Both the position numbers and the translations under genes were made by a program. Positions 1 to 5,655 of a DNA stretch of 5,655 bases are shown here, one piece after another; position 1 is the first letter of the stretch, and every line of letters starts with the position of its first letter. Source of the stretch: Bacteroidota bacterium (GTDB taxonomy: Bacteria; Bacteroidota; Ignavibacteria; Ignavibacteriales; Ignavibacteriaceae); NCBI GenBank assembly GCA_024278655.1, contig JAJRSV010000022.1, forward strand, positions 1 through 5,655. Reading direction: 5' to 3'. The notes beneath the pieces are model-generated. The model worked only from the letters and a program-made list of their open reading frames with translations. It had not been told where the DNA came from and searched no databases.

Positions 1-609
1 GTTATTCCGTTTAACGAATTGAGCGAACATCTTTACAAGTACGATATAATAATAAGTGCTACAAGCTCCGAAGAAATTTTAATTACACATCAGCATGTAA
101 AAGATGCAATGAAAAAACGTAATTACGATTCTATGGTGCTGATGGATATTGCGGTTCCAAGAGACATTTCTCCGGAGTGCGGTAAGATTGATTACGTTTT
201 TTACAACGATATAGATTCGCTCAACATAATTGTAGAACAGAATCTTAAAAAACGAAAAGCCGAAATTCCCAAAGTAGAGAAAATAATTGAAGAAGAGCTC
301 GATACGTTTTTCGAATGGTATAACTCGCTTCAGGCAGCACCCACAATAAAAAGCTTAAGAGAACATTTTGAAAACATTCGTGCAGAAGAAGTAGAGAAGA
401 ACATCAACAAATTTTCATCCGAAGACAGAGAGAAGCTTGAGATAGTTACCAAAAGAATTATCAACAAAATTCTGCATCACCCTACAATTGAGCTGCGAAA
501 AGCAAACGATGCCGGAACGGGTGCCGAAGAAGCGGCGGAGAAAATGGGAATAATCCGGAATCTTTTCGGAATAGATAAAAACAATTCAAACGACAATGAG
601 AAAAAATAG
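1..609 (+). CDS. hemA: Glutamyl-tRNA reductase, C-terminal part (5' end outside window)
   Basis: This cytoplasmic enzyme reduces glutamyl-tRNA(Glu) to glutamate-1-semialdehyde with NADPH, the first committed step of C5-route tetrapyrrole synthesis. The frame is open from base 1 (first codon GTT) and gives 202 residues before TAG. A TTG at 19 is in frame but is not a real start, because the six codons before it continue the family alignment. Visible residues include the end of the NADPH-binding domain (DIIISATSS near residues 15-23 and MDIAVPRDI near 48-56). The helical dimerisation domain follows, with the conserved QNLKKRKAE segment and the C-terminal ITKRIINKILHHPTIELR-like block. By comparison with family members of about 420 residues, roughly the first half is missing, including the catalytic Cys and tRNA-binding N-domain. 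The last 15 or so residues are Asn/Lys-rich and look like a dispensable tail. hemC follows after 15 bp, so co-transcription is likely. Identification is firm; integrity of the missing half cannot be judged. Confidence 0.95.
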   Translation, partial: VIPFNELSEHLYKYDIIISATSSEEILITHQHVKDAMKKRNYDSMVLMDIAVPRDISPECGKIDYVFYNDIDSLNIIVEQNLKKRKAEIPKVEKIIEEELDTFFEWYNSLQAAPTIKSLREHFENIRAEEVEKNINKFSSEDREKLEIVTKRIINKILHHPTIELRKANDAGTGAEEAAEKMGIIRNLFGIDKNNSNDNEKK

Positions 610-613
610 TTTT

Positions 614-618
614 GAGGG
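614..618 (+). promoter_or_regulatory. Ribosome binding site of hemC
   Basis: GAGGG lies 6 nt before the GTG at 625 and supports that non-ATG codon as the hemC start. It sits in the 15-bp gap after the hemA stop codon. Confidence 0.6.
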
Positions 619-624
619 TATAGA

Positions 625-1566
625 GTGAAAAGCAAAGTAATAATCGGTTCGAGAGGAAGCGAGCTTGCGCTGTGGCAGGCGAATTTTATAAAAAGAGAGT
701 TGGAAAAGAAGCACAGGAAGCTATCGGTTGAAATTAAAATAATAAGAACAAAAGGCGACAAAATATTAAACGTTGCCCTTTCGAAGATCGGCGATAAAAG
801 TCTCTTTACAAAGGAACTTGAAAACGCTTTACTCGAAGGAAAGATTGACCTTGCGGTTCACAGCTTAAAAGATTTACAGACGGAGATACCAGAAGGATTA
901 AAGCTTGCAGCCGTTACAAAACGCCACGATGTTGAAGATGTACTTATTGCACGGAAGAAAGGAACAACGATAGAAAACCTGAAAGAAGGTGCGGTTGTTG
1001 CAACCGGTTCGCTAAGAAGAACCTGCCAGTTGCTGCATCTGCGTCCCGATATAAAAGTTGTCGATTTAAGAGGAAATGTTCCGACAAGAATCAATAAGTT
1101 TTTAAAATCGGATTGGGACGCAATTATACTTGCCCGTGCCGGTGTTGAAAGATTAAAAATGAAAACGCATATCTCATCGTACATTAGCACCGATTTGTTT
1201 TTACCCGCCGTGGGACAGGGAGCACTCGGTATTGAAATTAACAGCAGCAATAAGTTTGTCGAAGAGCTTTTACAGCCGCTTCATCACGAAGATACTTACA
1301 GCGCAGTGCTTGCAGAGCGTGCATTGTTGAGAACATTAGAAGGCGGATGTCAGGTTCCTATCGGTGCTTTTGCCGAAGTTAAACCGAACGGACTTTATCT
1401 CGATGCAATGGTCGGTTCGCTCGACGGGAACATTACATTCAGAAAGAAAGTAAGGGGTAGTAAATCGGAACCGGAAAAGCTCGGCAAATCGTTAGCCCGC
1501 GATTTACTTAAAGCCGGTGCCAAAGCAATACTCAAAGAAATTTATAACACATCGAGGAAAGTATGA
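625..1566 (+). CDS. hemC: Hydroxymethylbilane synthase (porphobilinogen deaminase)
   Basis: It joins four porphobilinogen molecules head-to-tail into hydroxymethylbilane, the substrate of HemD, in the cytoplasm. The product is 313 residues, the same length as the E. coli enzyme. The N-terminus carries the IGSRGSELALWQA signature (residues 7-19). The active-site segment AVHSLKDL (77-84) contains the catalytic Asp at 83. Substrate/cofactor-binding arginines are in TGSLRR (R131, R132) and LRGNVPTR (148-155). FLPAVGQGALGIE (192-204) is present. The LEGGCQVPIGA motif places the dipyrromethane-cofactor cysteine at C242, as in E. coli. All key residues seem intact, so an active enzyme is expected. 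The GTG start is chosen because it has a well-spaced GAGGG and gives the family's usual N-terminus. The stop codon overlaps the next start (ATGA at 1563-1566), which suggests translational coupling to the lipoprotein gene. Confidence 0.97.
   Translation: MKSKVIIGSRGSELALWQANFIKRELEKKHRKLSVEIKIIRTKGDKILNVALSKIGDKSLFTKELENALLEGKIDLAVHSLKDLQTEIPEGLKLAAVTKRHDVEDVLIARKKGTTIENLKEGAVVATGSLRRTCQLLHLRPDIKVVDLRGNVPTRINKFLKSDWDAIILARAGVERLKMKTHISSYISTDLFLPAVGQGALGIEINSSNKFVEELLQPLHHEDTYSAVLAERALLRTLEGGCQVPIGAFAEVKPNGLYLDAMVGSLDGNITFRKKVRGSKSEPEKLGKSLARDLLKAGAKAILKEIYNTSRKV
1554..1558 (+). promoter_or_regulatory. Ribosome binding site of the lipoprotein gene
   Basis: GAGGA lies inside the 3' end of hemC, 4 nt before the ATG at 1563. 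It supports this start and shows that the small gene is arranged for translation despite overlapping hemC. Confidence 0.5.
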
Positions 1567-2168
1567 AAGCAAAATATTTTATACTCGCTGCGGTTGTTCT
1601 TTCTGCCGGACTGTTCGTTTATTCATGCAGTTGCTCAAGCTGCGAAAAAGATGAGCAGGCAGCCGTTCCCGTTGATGTGCTGAACAAAGCCAACGATTTT
1701 ATAATTTCGAAAACGGGCGAGGAGTTTTTCAAAAAATATATTACGGTCGATTTTGTAAGAACAAAGCACACACCGCCTTACTTCGAAATGGCATACAGGT
1801 TATTCGATCCGGAAAGACCATACGTGAACGCAACAATCAGGTTTACTGTTGACAGCGTAGGCAACGTAATGAAAGACCGTGACATAATCGGTATTCCAAA
1901 TTGCAAAACCAGACCGGTTGATTGCAACTGGAGCATCGACAGGGAGAAAGCAATTGAAATTGCAAAGATGCATGGACTCGAAGAAGGAATAAAGGAATGG
2001 GAAGTCGGTTTTATATGGAATCCGAAAAGAGAAAAATATGTATGGCACATTCTTTCAACCCTGGATGAGATGGAAGGCGATTTCGGTTACAGGGGAAGCG
2101 GTAAGGAAATGATTATCGATCCTGTTTCCGGAGATGTACTTGAATATAACGATTGGCACGTAAGATAA
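1563..2168 (+). CDS. Small Cys-rich lipoprotein of unknown function, PepSY-like
   Basis: The function is unknown. The 201-residue product begins with a short basic N-terminus and a hydrophobic stretch (about residues 5-20), ending in a plausible lipobox V-Y-S-C. Cleavage would leave lipidated C22 followed by S-C24-S-S-C27. Serine at +2 would favour the outer membrane under the E. coli sorting rule, if that rule holds here. Two more cysteines, C114 and C121, flank a short loop. The mature part looks like two related alpha/beta units. Residues 40-110 end in a VDSVGNV strand-turn. Residues 124-196 hold a REKAIEIAK helix, a YVWHIL strand and an IDPVSGDVLEY ending, a layout reminiscent of PepSY-type domains. 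That resemblance is by eye and weak. The gene overlaps hemC by 4 bp and abuts tetR-hemD with no spacer, so it is probably expressed with the haem enzymes. It may act in envelope haem or redox handling, but nothing visible proves this. Confidence 0.8.
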   Translation: MKAKYFILAAVVLSAGLFVYSCSCSSCEKDEQAAVPVDVLNKANDFIISKTGEEFFKKYITVDFVRTKHTPPYFEMAYRLFDPERPYVNATIRFTVDSVGNVMKDRDIIGIPNCKTRPVDCNWSIDREKAIEIAKMHGLEEGIKEWEVGFIWNPKREKYVWHILSTLDEMEGDFGYRGSGKEMIIDPVSGDVLEYNDWHVR

Positions 2169-3575
2169 ATGATTGAAACGATGGATACAGTAAATAATAA
2201 AGAGATAAAAAAGAAGATAAAAAAAGAACGCATACTCGAAGCGGCTGCACAGCTCTTCTCGCAAAAAGATTATCACGAAGTGATGATGGAAGATGTTGCA
2301 AAGCTTGTTTCGGTTGCAAAAGGTACGGTGTATAATTACTTCTCTTCAAAAGAAGATTTATACTTTTCCATCATGCGCCTGCGGATGGAAAACCTTATCA
2401 ACTCGCTTACCGAAAGAATAAAAACCGAACACAACAGCATCGATTCACTCCGCTCGTTTGTTATTCATCTTTATATGTTTATGATGAAGTATCAGAACTT
2501 CTTTTTAATGTATGCGAAGGAGTCGTTCTTCGGCGGCAGAAAATTCGGCGATGAACTGAAGTCGCAGGAAACCAATTTAAGAAATTTACTCAAAGGAATT
2601 ATTAGAGAAGGAATAAAGGAAAATCTTTTCAGAAAGGTTGATGAGGAGCTTGCTGTTAATTCGATAATTGGAAGCATATACGGCACGGTTCAAAAAGGAA
2701 TTGAAAATAAAATTAATGACGAACAGAAAGTAAAAGAAAGAGAATCGCTTTTTGAGTTTGTTCTTCACGGACTTTACTCCGGATTTAAGAACAACATTGT
2801 ACTCCCGTTAAAAAACAAAACCATCGTTGTTACAAGAACCGTTGAGCAATCGAAGGAATCATCATCGGCGCTTACGCGTCTCGGTGCAGACGTGCTGATA
2901 TTTCCCACGCTCGAAATTGTCCCGCCCGCAACCTGGGAAACATTCGATTCGATTGTTTCGACCCCGCGCGAAATTGATTTTATAATTTTTACTTCCGCAC
3001 ACGCTGTTGAGATGTTTAGTTCAAGATGCGATGAGCTTAATGTGAAAATGGATTACAACAAAACACGAGTGGTCTCAGTGGGAAACAAAACATCGGCTGT
3101 CTGCAAGCGGCATCATATTCCGGTTCATATTATTCCGAAACAGTTCAGTGCAGCGGGTGTTGTGGAAGCGCTATCGAGATATAACTTAAAAGATAAGGTT
3201 GTGTTCATTCCGCGTTCCGCAATCGGAAGAGAAGAGCTTCCAAGGGGACTGAAAGACCTTGGTGCGGTTATAAAGTCGGTAGCTGTGTATAATGTTTCTC
3301 TTCCTACGAAAGAGAACATAAAAAAGAACATCGCAAAGCTGAAATCGACAAGCCCTGACTTGGTTATATTCACAAGCCCGTCAACGTTCGAAAACTTTTT
3401 GCAGATACTTGAAATTAAAAACCCGACCGATTATTTCAAAAAGTACGATGTTGCCGCAATCGGTCCTACAACAAAAGCGGCAATTGAAAAGAAGAAGGTA
3501 ACGGTAAACATAATTCCGGACGAATACACAATCGACGGCTTAATCAAAAAAATAGTTAGTTACTACAACCCGTAA
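2169..3575 (+). CDS. hemD: TetR-family regulator fused to uroporphyrinogen-III synthase
   Basis: This is one 468-residue protein with two complete-looking parts. Residues about 20-68 are a TetR N-terminal helix-turn-helix: RILEAAAQLF, then MEDVAKLVSVAKGTVYNYF with the usual KGTVYNYFSSKEDLY recognition-helix region. Residues about 75-206 are helical, like a TetR ligand/dimerisation domain. After a short linker (about 207-213), residues about 214-468 match uroporphyrinogen-III synthase, which cyclises hydroxymethylbilane with D-ring inversion. Motifs seen are TIVVTR (218-223), DFIIFTSAHAV (270-280), DLVIFTSPSTF (397-407), VAAIGPTT (428-435) and an IIPDEYTIDGLI ending. Each part is about the usual stand-alone length. 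No ATG, GTG or TTG codon was found in frame around the junction; the nearest ATG codons are residues 114 and 282. The start abuts the preceding TAA without a clear Shine-Dalgarno, suggesting coupled re-initiation; M5 (2181) is an alternative. The gene sits between hemC and hemE, where HemD is needed. Autoregulation is an inference. Confidence 0.92.
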   Translation: MIETMDTVNNKEIKKKIKKERILEAAAQLFSQKDYHEVMMEDVAKLVSVAKGTVYNYFSSKEDLYFSIMRLRMENLINSLTERIKTEHNSIDSLRSFVIHLYMFMMKYQNFFLMYAKESFFGGRKFGDELKSQETNLRNLLKGIIREGIKENLFRKVDEELAVNSIIGSIYGTVQKGIENKINDEQKVKERESLFEFVLHGLYSGFKNNIVLPLKNKTIVVTRTVEQSKESSSALTRLGADVLIFPTLEIVPPATWETFDSIVSTPREIDFIIFTSAHAVEMFSSRCDELNVKMDYNKTRVVSVGNKTSAVCKRHHIPVHIIPKQFSAAGVVEALSRYNLKDKVVFIPRSAIGREELPRGLKDLGAVIKSVAVYNVSLPTKENIKKNIAKLKSTSPDLVIFTSPSTFENFLQILEIKNPTDYFKKYDVAAIGPTTKAAIEKKKVTVNIIPDEYTIDGLIKKIVSYYNP

Positions 3576-3577
3576 TT

Positions 3578-3583
3578 AAGGAG
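3578..3583 (+). promoter_or_regulatory. Ribosome binding site of hemE, fixing a TTG start
   Basis: AAGGAG lies 6 nt before TTG at 3590, in the 14-bp gap after tetR-hemD. It decides the start, because the next in-frame ATG falls inside the conserved IMRQAGRY motif and would remove essential residues. Confidence 0.75.
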
Positions 3584-3589
3584 AAAGAT

Positions 3590-4654
3590 TTGGAGCAGTT
3601 ACAGAACGACTTGTTTTTAAGAGCTTGTAAAAGATTGCCTGTTGAACGAACACCGATTTGGATAATGCGCCAGGCAGGAAGATACTTGCCGGAATACAGA
3701 GCAGTAAGAGCCAAAGCAGACTTTCTAACAATGTGCAAAACACCCGAGCTTGCAGCCGAAGTTACTATTCAACCGGTTGATATAATCGGTGTGGATGCGG
3801 CAATAATCTTTTCGGATATTCTCGTCATTCCCGAAGCGATGGGAATGAGTCTGCAGATGCACGAAGGCAGAGGTCCCGTTTTCGATACACCGGTGAGAAC
3901 CGAAGAGCAGGCAGGTAAGTTAAAAAAGATTGACCCTTACGATGACCTGAAGTACGTGCTCGATGCAATATCCTTAACAAAAAAAGAATTGAACGGTAGA
4001 GTTCCGCTTATTGGATTCAGCGGCGCGCCCTGGACACTGCTTACTTACATGGTTGAAGGGCAGGGAAGCAAAACTTTTTCGAATGTGAAGAAGCTTATTT
4101 ACAACAATCCCGAGCTTGCTCATAAACTATTGGATAAACTAACCGATGCCGTGGCTGATTATCTTTCGGCACAAATTGAAGCGGGTGCAAATGCGGTGCA
4201 GATATTCGATACCTGGGCGGGCATTCTTTCGCCTCGCGATTATCTGATTTTCGCACTTAAATATGTTAACCAGTTGATAGATAAAATTAAACGTAACGAT
4301 GAACCTATAATTTATTTCCCGAAAGGTGTTCACTACAGGATGAGAACCACTGCAGATTGCGGTGCGGATGTAATCGGTATCGATTGGACGATTGATATGG
4401 CTAAAGCGCGTGATAAAATCGGCAGTAAAGTTGCAATACAGGGTAATCTCGATCCTACCGTGCTTTATGCAGAGCCGGGCTTTATAAGAAGGGAAGCGAA
4501 GAAAGTTCTCGAATCGTACGGAGAAGGCAGCGGACATATTTTCAATCTCGGACACGGCATTTTACCGGATGTCGATCCTTCACACGCTAAAGCATTGGTA
4601 GATTTTGTAAAAGAAAAAAGCGGTAAATATCACACTAATAAACAGAAGGTATAA
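3590..4654 (+). CDS. hemE: Uroporphyrinogen decarboxylase
   Basis: It removes the four acetate carboxyls of uroporphyrinogen III to give coproporphyrinogen III in the cytoplasm, with no cofactor. The 354-residue product is of normal length. The N-terminal signature PIWIMRQAGRYLPEYR (22-37) holds the substrate-binding arginines R27 and R31. AAIIFSDILVIPEAMG (70-85) carries the key aspartate D76. GFSGAPWTLLTYM (142-154) includes the conserved active-site tyrosine Y153. FDTWAG (206-211) and the C-terminal NLGHGILPDVDP (319-330) with H322 complete the active-site set. All expected residues are present. The TTG start is supported by a well-placed AAGGAG. It is probably the last gene of the hemA-hemC-lipoprotein-hemD-hemE unit, since a 267-bp non-coding gap follows. 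No classical terminator is evident directly after the stop. Confidence 0.97.
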   Translation: MEQLQNDLFLRACKRLPVERTPIWIMRQAGRYLPEYRAVRAKADFLTMCKTPELAAEVTIQPVDIIGVDAAIIFSDILVIPEAMGMSLQMHEGRGPVFDTPVRTEEQAGKLKKIDPYDDLKYVLDAISLTKKELNGRVPLIGFSGAPWTLLTYMVEGQGSKTFSNVKKLIYNNPELAHKLLDKLTDAVADYLSAQIEAGANAVQIFDTWAGILSPRDYLIFALKYVNQLIDKIKRNDEPIIYFPKGVHYRMRTTADCGADVIGIDWTIDMAKARDKIGSKVAIQGNLDPTVLYAEPGFIRREAKKVLESYGEGSGHIFNLGHGILPDVDPSHAKALVDFVKEKSGKYHTNKQKV

Positions 4655-4733
4655 ATTTACCAACGATGCCTTCCTGTGGTTGAAGTAAAATAGAATAGTG
4701 TGTTTGTAAATGCATAGGTGATCGTGAAATTAA

Positions 4734-4815
4734 ACCTCACCCTTTGTCCCTCTCCTTGTAAAGGAGAGGGAATTGGAAACCATCTCCTTTTTAAGGAGAG
4801 GGGCAGGGGTGAGGT
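4734..4815. repeat. Nested palindromic repeat (REP/MITE-like)
   Basis: The outer arms ACCTCACCC (4734-4742) and GGGTGAGGT (4807-4815) are perfect inverted repeats of 9 bp. Inside lie two hairpins. The first is CCCTCTCCTT-GTA-AAGGAGAGGG (4748-4770, 10-bp perfect stem). The second is TCTCCTT-TTT-AAGGAGA (4783-4799, 7 bp, extendable past one mismatch). The two hairpins share sequence, so the element can also fold as one long hairpin: 4748-4757 with 4793-4802, and 4761-4767 with 4783-4789. The CCTCACCC / CCCTCTCC / GGAGAGGG / GGGTGAGG pattern resembles dispersed intergenic palindromes known from many bacterial genomes. Copy number here cannot be judged from one copy. Neither stem is followed by a T-run, so it is not a standard intrinsic terminator, although it may affect RNA stability or polymerase passage. 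Confidence 0.8.
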
Positions 4816-4907
4816 AAAAGATGCTGTAATGACGCAACATTATAACAAAAAGGAAGAATATCTTAGTTGAGTCATACAACCATTCAGTCATTCAAAAGAA
4901 AGAGAGC

Positions 4908-4914
4908 AAAGGAG
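4908..4914 (+). promoter_or_regulatory. Ribosome binding site of hemN
   Basis: AAAGGAG lies 7 nt before the ATG at 4922 and supports this start. The resulting N-terminus aligns with the HemN family without gaps up to the Fe-S cysteines. Confidence 0.7.
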
Positions 4915-4921
4915 CTTATAA

Positions 4922-5655
4922 ATGTTTGAAGTAGATTTGAAAAAGTTTAAGAAGTACGACAGACCGGGACCGAGGTACACAAGCTATCCAACCGCACCGC
5001 AGTTTAACGAGAGCTTTACGGCTGATGATTATCTGAATGAAATAGTTAAAACAAACTACGGCGAAGATCTCCCCGACCTATCATTATATTTTCATCTTCC
5101 CTACTGCGATACTCTCTGTTACTTTTGCGGATGCAACATGCTTATTACAAGAAACAGGGAACGCATAAATGAGTACATAAAGTATTTGCAAAAAGAAATT
5201 GATCTTGTAAGAACATACATTCTTCCCGACCGTAAAGTTGCGCAGCATCACTGGGGCGGCGGCACTCCCACGCATCTTAATCCGGATGAGATAAATTTAC
5301 TTGCCTCTTATATCAATCAGTCTTTTGAGTTTAAAGAAGATGCCGAAGTAAGCTGCGAAATCGATCCCCGCGAGTTAACCAAAGCGCATCTCGAAGCGTT
5401 AAGGAATAACGGCTTTAACAGAATAAGCATGGGTGTGCAGGATTTTAATGAGAAGGTACAGAAAGCCGTTAACCGCATTCAGCCCGAAGATATGACGCGG
5501 CAGGTTATCACGTGGGTGCGTGAGCTCGGCTTCCAAAGCATCAATCTCGATTTGATTTACGGACTGCCCTTCCAGACGGTAGATACATTTGCCGATACTG
5601 TTGATAAAATAATCGATATCTCACCAGACAGGATTGCAGTTTTTAACTACGCTCA
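4922..5655 (+). CDS. hemN: Oxygen-independent coproporphyrinogen III oxidase, N-terminal part (3' end outside window)
   Basis: This radical SAM enzyme decarboxylates two propionates of coproporphyrinogen III to vinyl groups, giving protoporphyrinogen IX without oxygen. The frame is open to the window end and gives 244 complete residues of an expected 450 or so. It begins with the HemN-specific GPRYTSYPTAPQF (16-28). The 4Fe-4S motif CxxxCxxCxC is at C62, C66, C69 and C71, with Y56 before it, the same positions as in E. coli HemN. The SAM-binding HHWGGGTPTHL (109-119), CEIDPRE (145-151), RISMGVQDF (167-175) and NLDLIYGLPFQT (208-219) follow. The GPRYTSYPT start and Y56 separate it from the haem chaperone HemW, which lacks that N-terminal part. 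It is separated from hemE by a 267-bp gap with a repeat, so it may have its own promoter, as would suit an oxygen-responsive step; no regulator site is proven. Confidence 0.96.
   Translation, partial: MFEVDLKKFKKYDRPGPRYTSYPTAPQFNESFTADDYLNEIVKTNYGEDLPDLSLYFHLPYCDTLCYFCGCNMLITRNRERINEYIKYLQKEIDLVRTYILPDRKVAQHHWGGGTPTHLNPDEINLLASYINQSFEFKEDAEVSCEIDPRELTKAHLEALRNNGFNRISMGVQDFNEKVQKAVNRIQPEDMTRQVITWVRELGFQSINLDLIYGLPFQTVDTFADTVDKIIDISPDRIAVFNYA

Larger units (their letters stand above)
4655..4921 (+). other. Intergenic region between hemE and hemN
   Basis: This 267-bp stretch holds no convincing gene; the short frames in it stop quickly. Bases 4655-4733 are featureless AT-rich DNA. A nested palindromic repeat occupies 4734-4815. 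Between it and hemN lie an inverted repeat TAATG-N6-CATTA (4827-4842) that overlaps a possible -10-like TATAAC (4841-4846), an imperfect inverted repeat GTTG-N7-CAAC (4866-4880), and a tandem-like AGTCATACA/AGTCATTCA pair (4870-4878 and 4886-4894). A promoter for hemN probably lies here, but no convincing -35 element pairs with the TATAAC, so I do not place one. The short repeats could occur by chance in a region this size. Confidence 0.6.

Noticed and set aside
19..21. TTG as the start of a short hemA-like gene
   Set aside because: The frame is open from base 1 and the residues before the TTG (VIPFNE) align with glutamyl-tRNA reductase, so the gene simply starts before the window.
858..1250. 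130-codon open frame on the minus strand
   Set aside because: It is antisense to the conserved core of hemC, with no recognisable domain.
4139..4555. 138-codon open frame on the minus strand
   Set aside because: It lies fully opposite hemE, whose conserved motifs explain the sequence. Its translation shows no family features, and it is a shadow of codon bias.
4748..4803. CRISPR-like repeat units
   Set aside because: There are only two related hairpins with different flanks, and no regular repeat-spacer pattern. It is a nested palindrome.
4734..4815. Intrinsic terminator for the hemE transcript
   Set aside because: The stems are strong, but neither is followed by a run of T. The sequence after the hairpins is AATTGG and GGGGCAGG. 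The structure fits a palindromic repeat better.
4922..5655. HemW (haem chaperone, HemN-like) instead of HemN
   Set aside because: The N-terminal GPRYTSYPT segment, Y56 and the CxxxCxxCxC motif at positions matching E. coli HemN fit the true oxidase.

Overview
The window is a stretch of a bacterial tetrapyrrole (haem) biosynthesis cluster, with all genes on the + strand. In order it holds the 3' part of hemA (glutamyl-tRNA reductase), hemC (hydroxymethylbilane synthase), a small Cys-rich lipoprotein gene, a gene encoding a TetR-type regulator fused in frame to uroporphyrinogen-III synthase (HemD), hemE (uroporphyrinogen decarboxylase), a 267-bp intergenic region with a nested palindromic repeat, and the 5' part of hemN (oxygen-independent coproporphyrinogen III oxidase). 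hemA and hemN run off the window edges.

The first five genes are packed like one transcription unit. The gaps or overlaps are +15 bp (hemA/hemC), a 4-bp ATGA overlap (hemC/lipoprotein), 0 bp (lipoprotein/tetR-hemD) and +14 bp (tetR-hemD/hemE). The enzymes cover consecutive steps: glutamyl-tRNA to glutamate semialdehyde (HemA), porphobilinogen to hydroxymethylbilane (HemC), hydroxymethylbilane to uroporphyrinogen III (HemD), then to coproporphyrinogen III (HemE) and protoporphyrinogen IX (HemN). HemL and HemB are not in the window. HemA marks the C5 route, and HemN implies that coproporphyrinogen oxidation can proceed without oxygen.

The organism looks like a moderately AT-rich bacterium. Start codons are mixed (GTG, ATG, TTG), with purine-rich Shine-Dalgarno sites before most genes. 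The A/T-leaning codon use and style of the proteins suggest the Bacteroidota/Chlorobiota/Ignavibacteriota group, perhaps Ignavibacteria. This is an impression, not a sequence-search result.

The standout feature is the TetR-HemD fusion. A complete-looking TetR repressor (about 206 residues) is joined by a very short linker to a complete-length uroporphyrinogen-III synthase (about 257 residues). I found no ATG, GTG or TTG near the junction from which HemD could be made separately. The second point of interest is an uncharacterised lipoprotein with a CxCxxC N-terminus sitting inside the haem operon, possibly translationally coupled to both neighbours.
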